Below are positions 1 through 4,870 of a stretch of DNA of 6,250 bases, in pieces (positions within the stretch are counted from its first letter, which is position 1; every line of letters begins with the position of its first letter). Both the position numbers and the translations under genes were made by a program. Where the stretch lies: NCBI GenBank assembly GCA_003511945.1, contig DOJA01000254.1, forward strand, positions 1-6,250. The letters run 5' to 3'. The notes beneath the pieces are model-generated. The model had not been told where the DNA came from and did no database searches. It worked only from the letters and a program-made list of their open reading frames with translations. This DNA comes from Phycisphaerales bacterium. GTDB taxonomy: Bacteria; Planctomycetota; Phycisphaerae; Phycisphaerales; UBA1924.

Positions 1-1
1 G

Positions 2-70
2 AAGAAGCAGCTCGCCGAGCAGCAGGCCAAGCGCGCGGAGCTGCAACGCCTTCTGGCAGCTCTGGGTTGA
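2..70 (+). CDS. C-terminal end of an unidentified upstream gene (partial)
   Basis: Reading from base 2 gives 22 residues before a TGA at 68-70, beginning KKQLAEQQAK and ending LLAALG. The piece is rich in Lys, Gln, Glu, Ala and Leu, with charged and hydrophobic residues spaced as in an amphipathic helix or the end of a coiled coil. The other two forward frames also stay open here, but their translations look like random high-GC peptide, so this frame is the best choice. The stop lies three bases before the ATG of the hydrolase, so the two genes are probably co-transcribed and translationally coupled. Too little is present to name a family, and the frame choice is inference. Confidence 0.5.
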   Translation, partial: KKQLAEQQAKRAELQRLLAALG

Positions 71-73
71 CCG

Positions 74-1147
74 ATGCCCCGACGCCTCAACTTCCTGTTC
101 GTTCTGTTCGGTGTGGCCTTGGTCGCATCGGCGGCCGATTTTCCCGCACCGGTCGAGGCGGACTTCATTGCCCGCGATTTCAAATTCCGATCCGGTGAGA
201 CTCTGGCGGAACTGAGGATCCACTATAGGACGATCGGCAAGCCGCGGCGCGATGCGGCCGGCGTCGTGCGCAACGCCGTGCTCATCACCCACGGCACCAC
301 GGGCAGTGGCGCGCAATTTCTGCGGCCGGAATTCGCCGGCGAACTGTTCGGGCCGGGTCAGCCGCTCGACGCGGCCAAGTTTTTCATCGTCCTGCCCGAC
401 GGCATCGGGCACGGCAAATCCAGCAAGCCCAGCGACGGTTTGCGGGCGAAATTCCCGCGTTACGGTTACCTCGACATGATCGAGGCCCAGCGGCAACTCC
501 TGGTCGACGGGTTGGGCGTCACGCATCTGCGGCTGGTCATGGGCACGTCCATGGGCGGCATGCATACGTGGCTTTGGGGCCAGTTTTATCCGGATATGAT
601 GGACGCACTCATGCCTTTGGCCTCGCTGCCGACGCAGATTTCGGGCCGCAACCGTGCCTGGCGCCGCGTCGTGATTGACGCCATCCGGCAGGACCCCGAG
701 TGGCGAGGTGGCGATTACGAGCGTCAGCCGCAGTCGCTGCGCACTGCCGCACAGATGCTTTGGTTGATGAGCAGCAACCCGGTGCAGCGCCAGGCTGCAG
801 CTCCCGACCTCGCGCGGAGCGATGCCGCGCTGGACGTATACGTGACCAATTACCTCAAGACGGGCGACGCGAACGATTTTCTCTACGCCCTTGAGGCGTC
901 GCATGACTACGACCCGGGACCGGGCCTCGAGCGCATCAAGGCCCCGCTGCTTGCGATCAACACCGCCGACGACCTCATCAATCCGCCGGAACTCGGTATC
1001 CTCGAGCGCGAGATCAAGCGCGTCACCCGCGGACGGGCCATCGTGCTACCGCTCAGTGAGAAGACCCGGGGCCACGGCAGCCACACCCTGGCGGCGTTGT
1101 GGAGGGATGAGCTGGTCCGCCTGCTCGCCGAGTCGGAGCCGAAATAA
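74..1147 (+). CDS. Secreted alpha/beta-fold hydrolase, MetX (homoserine acetyltransferase)-like
   Basis: This 357-residue protein starts with a typical signal peptide: MPRR, a hydrophobic stretch at about 5-18, then an Ala-Ser-Ala site that predicts cleavage after residue 20. The mature part looks like an alpha/beta hydrolase of the homoserine O-acetyltransferase (MetX) superfamily. The first strand ends in ITHGTTGSG (71-79), probably the oxyanion-hole region. VLPDGIGHGKSSKPS (106-120) matches the loop after the second strand. The nucleophile elbow GTSMGG (157-162) gives Ser159. DDLINPPE (299-306) lines up with the MetX Asp loop, so Asp300 is the likely acid, and GHGSH (333-337) supplies the histidine (His334 or His337). 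Residues about 180-275 would form the lid. True MetX enzymes are cytoplasmic, so the export signal argues for an esterase or acyltransferase acting in the periplasm or outside. The substrate cannot be told. There is no strong Shine-Dalgarno; the start is three bases after the upstream stop, which suggests coupling. G+C is lower than in the - strand genes. Confidence 0.88.
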   Translation: MPRRLNFLFVLFGVALVASAADFPAPVEADFIARDFKFRSGETLAELRIHYRTIGKPRRDAAGVVRNAVLITHGTTGSGAQFLRPEFAGELFGPGQPLDAAKFFIVLPDGIGHGKSSKPSDGLRAKFPRYGYLDMIEAQRQLLVDGLGVTHLRLVMGTSMGGMHTWLWGQFYPDMMDALMPLASLPTQISGRNRAWRRVVIDAIRQDPEWRGGDYERQPQSLRTAAQMLWLMSSNPVQRQAAAPDLARSDAALDVYVTNYLKTGDANDFLYALEASHDYDPGPGLERIKAPLLAINTADDLINPPELGILEREIKRVTRGRAIVLPLSEKTRGHGSHTLAALWRDELVRLLAESEPK

Positions 1148-1163
1148 TCGGGCTGGCCAAGCG

Positions 1164-1177
1164 GTGCGGCGCCGCAC
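1164..1177. repeat. Perfect 14-base palindrome upstream of gmd
   Basis: The sequence GTGCGGC followed directly by GCCGCAC is its own reverse complement. It lies in the 42-base gap between the hydrolase stop (1145-1147) and the gmd ATG (1190), ending 12 bases before that ATG. It could be a binding site for a dimeric regulator. As RNA it could form only a short stem of about five pairs with a four-base loop, with no T-run after it, so it is a poor terminator. In a G/C-rich genome such a palindrome may also be chance. The gap shows no recognisable Shine-Dalgarno for gmd. Confidence 0.4.
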
Positions 1178-1189
1178 TCAATTTCCCCG

Positions 1190-2239
1190 ATGAAGAAAGC
1201 GCTCATCACCGGTATCACCGGGCAGGACGGCTCCTACCTGGCGGAGCTGCTGCTCGAGAAGGGCTACGAGGTGCACGGCATCATCCGCCGTGCATCATCG
1301 TTCAACACGAGCCGCATCGACCACCTCAATTTCGACCGTCACGCCAACGGCGCCAAGCTCACCCTGCACTACGGCGACCTCGCCGATGCCGTGCAGATGG
1401 TCAAGCTGCTCTACGAGTTGCAGCCCGACGAGATCTACAACCTCGCCGCCCAGAGCCATGTCCGCGTCTCGTTCGACATGCCAATCTACACGGCCGACGC
1501 GGTCGCGACCGGGGCGATCCGGCTGCTGGAGGCCGTCCGGGAGTATCAGGAGCAGTCTGGTTACCAGATCCGGTACTACCAGGCCTCCTCCTCCGAGATG
1601 TTCGGCAAGGTCATGGAGGTCCCCCAGAAGGAGACCACCCCCTTCTACCCCCGCTCGCCCTACGGCTGCGCCAAGGTCTTCGCCCACTGGGCCACCGTCA
1701 ACTACCGCGAGTCCTACAACATGCACGCCTCGTGCGGGATCCTGTTCAACCACGAGTCGCCCCGGCGCGGCGAGACCTTCGTCACCCGCAAGATCACCCG
1801 CGCCGTGGGGCGCATCAAGCTCGGGCTCCAGAAGAAGCTGTACCTGGGCAACCTCGACGCCCAGCGCGACTGGGGCTTCGCGGGCGACTATGTCGAGGCC
1901 ATGTGGCGCATGCTCCAGCAGGACAAGCCCGACGACTATGTCATCTCCACCGGCAAGATGATCCCCGTGCGGACCTTCTGCGAACTCGCCTTCGGGCATG
2001 TGGGGCTGGACTACAACGACTTCGTCGAGATCGACCCCCGCTACTTCCGCCCCGCGGAGGTCGAGCAGCTGCTGGGCGACTGCTCGAAGGCCAGGCGCGT
2101 GCTGAAATGGGAGCCGAAGACGACGGTCGAGCAGCTGGCCAAGATGATGGTCGATTCGGACCTGGAACTCGCCCGGCGCGAGAAGACCCTGCGCGACGCG
2201 GGGCACACCCTGCCTGCGACCGTCGGGCACGACCAGTAG
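1190..2239 (+). CDS. gmd: GDP-mannose 4,6-dehydratase
   Basis: This enzyme converts GDP-D-mannose to GDP-4-keto-6-deoxy-D-mannose in the cytoplasm, using bound NADP. The product is the branch point for GDP-fucose, GDP-rhamnose, GDP-colitose and GDP-perosamine. The 349 residues are a full-length extended short-chain dehydrogenase (the usual length is about 320-375). The Rossmann glycine motif GITGQDG is at 8-14. The family-typical RRASSFNTSRIDHL segment is at 33-46, and GDL at 62-64. The substrate strand NLAAQSHV is at 84-91. ASSSEMFG is at 132-139, with Ser134 in the place of the Thr of the E. coli enzyme and Glu136 as general base. The YGCAK motif supplies Tyr158 and Lys162. The segment NHESPRRGETFVTRKIT (187-203) is diagnostic for Gmd against other sugar dehydratases. 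The ATG at 1190 starts directly at the first strand of the Rossmann fold, although no ribosome site is visible. No reductase partner (Fcl, Rmd) lies in the window. Confidence 0.97.
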   Translation: MKKALITGITGQDGSYLAELLLEKGYEVHGIIRRASSFNTSRIDHLNFDRHANGAKLTLHYGDLADAVQMVKLLYELQPDEIYNLAAQSHVRVSFDMPIYTADAVATGAIRLLEAVREYQEQSGYQIRYYQASSSEMFGKVMEVPQKETTPFYPRSPYGCAKVFAHWATVNYRESYNMHASCGILFNHESPRRGETFVTRKITRAVGRIKLGLQKKLYLGNLDAQRDWGFAGDYVEAMWRMLQQDKPDDYVISTGKMIPVRTFCELAFGHVGLDYNDFVEIDPRYFRPAEVEQLLGDCSKARRVLKWEPKTTVEQLAKMMVDSDLELARREKTLRDAGHTLPATVGHDQ

Positions 2240-2247
2240 GCGCTTCG

Positions 2248-2260
2248 CCGGCAGAGCCGG
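2248..2260. other. Small inverted repeat just after gmd
   Basis: CCGGC and GCCGG, separated by AGA, can form a five-pair stem with a three-base loop, starting nine bases after the gmd stop. No T-run follows. It may help transcript ending or protect the 3' end of the mRNA, but the stem is short and could be chance in G/C-rich DNA. Confidence 0.3.
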
Positions 2261-2282
2261 ACCAGCCGAGAAGGGGCAGAGC

Positions 2283-2301
2283 GACGGGCGGGCCGCCCGT
2301 C
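2283..2301. terminator. Perfect 19-base palindrome, possible two-way terminator hairpin
   Basis: The arms GACGGGCGG and CCGCCCGTC flank a single central G. The RNA from either strand can form a stem of about eight G/C-rich pairs with a three-base loop. It lies 43 bases after the gmd stop and 74 bases downstream of the flippase stop on the opposite strand, where converging transcripts must end. No T-run follows on either side, so a classic intrinsic terminator is not shown. The terminator role is inferred from position and stem strength. The right arm is identical to the core of the tandem repeat beside it. Confidence 0.4.
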
Positions 2302-2369
2302 CCACCGGGAGCCGCTGGTCCCACCGGGAGCCGCCCGTCCCGCCGGGAGCCGCCCGTCCCGCCGGGAGA
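2301..2369. repeat. 19-base direct tandem repeat, about 3.6 copies
   Basis: Units begin at 2301, 2320, 2339 and 2358, exactly 19 bases apart; the last is cut off after about 12 bases. The unit reads CCCRCCGGGAGCCGCCCGT. The first unit has TGGT in place of CCGT near its end; the first two have CCCACC and the later two CCCGCC. A matching GCCGCCCGT also sits just before the first unit, at 2292-2300, as the right arm of the palindrome. The array fills about half of the gap between the converging gmd and flippase genes. It carries no start signal. Read on the - strand in one frame it would give a Gly/Thr/Pro-rich peptide, but it lies beyond the flippase stop and there is no reason to think it is translated. 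Confidence 0.85.
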
Positions 2370-2374
2370 AGAAG

Positions 2375-3982
2375 TCATTCGGCGCGGGGCTCTTGGTGCT
2401 CCCGCATCAGCATGCACGCCCGGGCCACCCGGGCCACGCGCTGGGGCACCACGGTGAGCGCGTCGCGGATGGTCCGCGACACCAGCAGGCGGGCGCCGAT
2501 CGCGTAGACCACGCCGAAGAGCCCGACGAGGGCGGCCGTCATCGCGAGCGCGAGCCAGCGCCCCTCCAGCACACGCCGCGCGATCGCCTCGACCCGCGGC
2601 TCGACGCCCGTCACCACAACCGCCGCGCCGACCGCGACCAGCCACGAGGGCAGCATGGCCCCCCCGATCTGGCGCGGGGCCGCGCCGAGGCGCCTCGCCT
2701 CGATCAGGACATACACGGCGCTGCCCAGCCCCAGCCAGACGCTCCCGAACGCGGCGATCGCCCCCGCCGAGCCGAACCACGCGGCGCCGGCGGCCACGCC
2801 CGCCATCATCACCGCGCCGAGCGCTCCGGTCAGGAGGGCCGCCCGCTTGAACTCGCCCCGCGAGACCATCGACGCGGTGATCACATGCAGGACGGCGTAG
2901 AACGGGAACGACGCGGCCACCATGCGGACCACGGGGTCCGAAGCCGCCCATCGCCCGCCCCACAGCAGCGCTTCGATCCACCGGTAGGAGGGCGCCAGCA
3001 CCAGGCACGAGGGGGCGGCGACGAGCATGAGCACGCCGATCGAGCGCAACGCCGCGTCGCGGAGCCGGCCGCGCTGATCGGCCATCTTCTGCATCGTCGG
3101 GAAGAGCACGCTGTGCAGGTTGTTGGCGAGCGTGGAGCCCAGCTGCGCGACGATCATGTAGCCGAAGTAATAGAACCCCACCACCTCCGCGGCCACGAAG
3201 GCCCCCGCGGCCATGTACGGCCCCAGGTTCACCAGCCCGTTCGAGAGCGTGTACCCCAGCACCCACCCGACCTGGCGCAGGAACCCGCGCCACCGCGCCG
3301 TCTCGGCCCGCGAGCGCCAGGGCGCCTCGCGGGTGACGAGGAAGCCCATCAGCCCCTCGTACGCCGCGATGAGGGGCAGGGGCAGCACCAGACTCAGCGC
3401 GCCCAGGTCCAGCAGGGCGAATCCGATCGACGCGCCGTAGCGGATGACCGTCGATCCCATCTGGATGAGCGCCAGGCGCCCGAAGCGCAGGTCGATCGAC
3501 AGGCGCGCGTTGAGCACGCTCATCGGGCTGGTCATGGCGACGGAGAGCGCGACGACGAGCAGGTTCCAGGCGATGCGCTGGTCGCCATAGATGATCGCCG
3601 CCAGGGGCGACGCGGCGCAGAGCAGGAGCGCCAGGACCAGGTTGATCGCGGTCGCCAACCAGAAGAGCGGCCCGGCGAGGGAGCGGTACTCGCCCGCCCG
3701 CTGGACGAGCAGCCACCGGATCCCCCCGTCCTGAAAGACCTGGGCCACCATGGCGATGGAGGTGGCGACCGCGACAATGCCGAACTCCTCGGGCGCCAGC
3801 AGCAGCCCGAGGATCCACTGGGCGGCAAGGGACGCGCCCCGCTGGAAGAGCGTGGAGGCGAGGGAGAAGGCCATCCCGCGCCCGACGGTGCGGCCCAGCG
3901 CGGCGGGCGCAGGGGCCGCTGCGGCGCGCCCGTTCGTCAGGCCATCCTCGCTCCGATCGGGCCGGCTCATGACCCTGCTCAT
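2375..3982 (-). CDS. Polysaccharide/oligosaccharide flippase (Wzx-like, MATE/MVF superfamily)
   Basis: This 535-residue membrane protein probably moves a lipid-linked oligosaccharide, or a related glycan, from the cytoplasmic to the outer face of the inner membrane. After a polar, Ala/Pro-rich N-terminus (1-35) there are about 12 to 14 hydrophobic segments, roughly at 38-62, 67-85, 104-125, 138-155, 173-195, 197-216, 235-258, 262-280, 313-331, 350-372, 380-402, 406-427, 444-461 and 476-499. The early stretch with LFQRGASLAAQWILG (45-59), APEEFGIVAVA (63-73) and FQDGG (83-87) is the pattern of the polysaccharide-synthesis/Wzx group: a first helix, then a loop with a Pro-Glu-Phe-Gly turn. NNLHSVLFPTMQKM (287-300) marks the link to the second half. 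The gene starts 19 bases after the methyltransferase stop, so it is the third gene of the operon. The start is uncertain: ATG at 3982 and ATG at 3970 (residue 5) both lack a well-spaced ribosome site, and ATG at residue 37 would still keep the whole first helix. The transported glycan cannot be named. Confidence 0.88.
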   Translation of the reverse strand: MSRVMSRPDRSEDGLTNGRAAAAPAPAALGRTVGRGMAFSLASTLFQRGASLAAQWILGLLLAPEEFGIVAVATSIAMVAQVFQDGGIRWLLVQRAGEYRSLAGPLFWLATAINLVLALLLCAASPLAAIIYGDQRIAWNLLVVALSVAMTSPMSVLNARLSIDLRFGRLALIQMGSTVIRYGASIGFALLDLGALSLVLPLPLIAAYEGLMGFLVTREAPWRSRAETARWRGFLRQVGWVLGYTLSNGLVNLGPYMAAGAFVAAEVVGFYYFGYMIVAQLGSTLANNLHSVLFPTMQKMADQRGRLRDAALRSIGVLMLVAAPSCLVLAPSYRWIEALLWGGRWAASDPVVRMVAASFPFYAVLHVITASMVSRGEFKRAALLTGALGAVMMAGVAAGAAWFGSAGAIAAFGSVWLGLGSAVYVLIEARRLGAAPRQIGGAMLPSWLVAVGAAVVVTGVEPRVEAIARRVLEGRWLALAMTAALVGLFGVVYAIGARLLVSRTIRDALTVVPQRVARVARACMLMREHQEPRAE

Positions 3983-4001
3983 CGGCCCGAATCGCGTCCG
4001 T

Positions 4002-4802
4002 TCAAGCGATCTTCCTCAACTGGAAGATCGCGCAGCCCCAGACGCAACCGAAGTCCCGGCCCGCGCCCTCGCCGCGGGGGTCCTGCCCGGTGTGGAGCTC
4101 GCCGGAGTCGTCCACATAGGCGAACCGTTCGACCTCGTACCGCCCGGCGAACATCCGCTCCGTCATGAATCCCACCCCGAACACGCGGTGCGCGTCGAAC
4201 TCGATCCGTTGCTTCCCCATCGGCACGCTGAAATACAGGCGTCCGCCCGGCTCGAGCATGGCGTGCAGCGTGTCCCAGCCCTTCCGCCACCCGTCGTAGT
4301 CCACCGGGTCTCCGTAGCGCCCCAGCCCGAGATGCTCGAGGGTGTGAAGGCACGAGAGCGAGTCGGTCCGCACATCCGCCACGGTGCGCCCGTCCATGAG
4401 ATCGCACCGCCGGAACCGGATGTTGCGGCTGCTCGTTCGCAGCGCCCGGATGTCGAAGACCTCGACCTCCCGAAAAGTAGCGACATGCGCGACGAACCCG
4501 TCGACCCGAGAGCCGACATCGCAGTGTCGCTTCGGGTTGTTCTCGAAGATCCACTGCGCGACCAGGAGGTCCTGGTGGAAGTAGTGCCCGCTGGCGACGC
4601 CGCTGGACTCGAAGCGGTCGGTCAGGCAGGGGTAGAGCTTCCCGAACGGGAACTCCTTGGCCGCTGACGCCTCGAACTGGCTCCGGAGCACGGCGCGGTT
4701 CCCCAGGAATGGCCGCAGCCCGCGCAGCGCCCGCCAGGTCCGACGCGGCTCCACACCGAACAGCGCCAAGGCGCTCCCCAGGCGTCGAATGATTGGCGAC
4801 AT
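4002..4802 (-). CDS. DUF268 family protein, probable SAM-dependent methyltransferase
   Basis: With a start at the ATG at 4802 this protein has 266 residues. It matches the DUF268 family as I know it. HYFHQDLLVAQWIFENNPKR (73-92) is the family entry motif. It is followed by HCDVGSRVDGFVAHV (93-107), a glycine-containing loop that looks like a SAM-binding motif I, and by the acidic strand end VFDIR (115-119). HTLEHLGLGRYGDPVD (153-168) and PGGRLYFSVPMGKQRIEFDA (185-204) are the most typical family blocks, and YVDDSG (229-234) lies near the end. The order is that of a class I methyltransferase fold. I know no biochemical proof of activity for the family, so methylation of a sugar is inferred from fold and from the glycosyltransferase and flippase on either side. 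The frame stays open upstream to 5063, but that part overlaps the glycosyltransferase and looks like random high-GC peptide. The chosen ATG is preceded by AGGGG with a seven-base gap, 68 bases after the glycosyltransferase stop. Confidence 0.88.
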   Translation of the reverse strand: MSPIIRRLGSALALFGVEPRRTWRALRGLRPFLGNRAVLRSQFEASAAKEFPFGKLYPCLTDRFESSGVASGHYFHQDLLVAQWIFENNPKRHCDVGSRVDGFVAHVATFREVEVFDIRALRTSSRNIRFRRCDLMDGRTVADVRTDSLSCLHTLEHLGLGRYGDPVDYDGWRKGWDTLHAMLEPGGRLYFSVPMGKQRIEFDAHRVFGVGFMTERMFAGRYEVERFAYVDDSGELHTGQDPRGEGAGRDFGCVWGCAIFQLRKIA

Positions 4803-4809
4803 CGACCGA

Positions 4810-4814
4810 CCCCT
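4810..4814 (-). promoter_or_regulatory. Shine-Dalgarno site of the DUF268 gene
   Basis: On the - strand AGGGG precedes the ATG at 4802 by seven bases. This is good spacing. It is the main reason for choosing this start over the longer open frame that runs back into the glycosyltransferase gene. Confidence 0.6.
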
Positions 4815-4850
4815 ATCCGTTCTCGCGGGGCCGCTTCCCCCGGGTCCGCC

Positions 4851-4856
4851 ACTATA
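4851..4856 (-). promoter_or_regulatory. Possible -10 element between glycosyltransferase and DUF268 genes
   Basis: On the - strand TATAGT stands out in an otherwise G/C-rich 68-base gap, in the setting CTCTATAGTGG. It would place a transcript start about 40 bases before the DUF268 ATG. The nearest -35-like sequence, TTGAGC (which includes the glycosyltransferase stop), is only 12 bases upstream, too close for a standard sigma-70 promoter; the position 17 bases upstream reads TCGGGT. This is a weak candidate for an internal promoter that would let the last two genes be expressed apart from the first. Confidence 0.22.
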
Positions 4857-4870
4857 GAGCCCGTTCGCGC

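Noticed and set aside
74..1147. Naming the hydrolase metX
   Set aside because: The fold and nucleophile fit, but the signal peptide and the altered histidine motif do not fit a cytoplasmic methionine-pathway enzyme.
1295..2305. A 336-codon open frame antisense to gmd
   Set aside because: gmd is unmistakable on the + strand, and the antisense peptide has only Gly/Leu/Val-rich mirror composition.
2301..2369. CRISPR array
   Set aside because: The 19-base units abut directly with no unique spacers and there are no cas genes.
2240..2374. A small gene in the convergent gap
   Set aside because: The gap is filled by inverted and tandem repeats, and I saw no start with a ribosome site and a sensible short frame.
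1941..3818. A 625-codon open frame on the - strand
   Set aside because: It is another frame of the flippase, running through the repeat array and into the antisense of gmd. Its composition is Arg/Gly/Ala-rich with no motif.
2393..4168. A 591-codon open frame on the + strand, opposite the flippase
   Set aside because: The peptide is dominated by Arg, His, Gln, Pro and Gly with no fold pattern. It is the mirror of a G/C-rich membrane-protein gene and crosses the boundary between two real genes.
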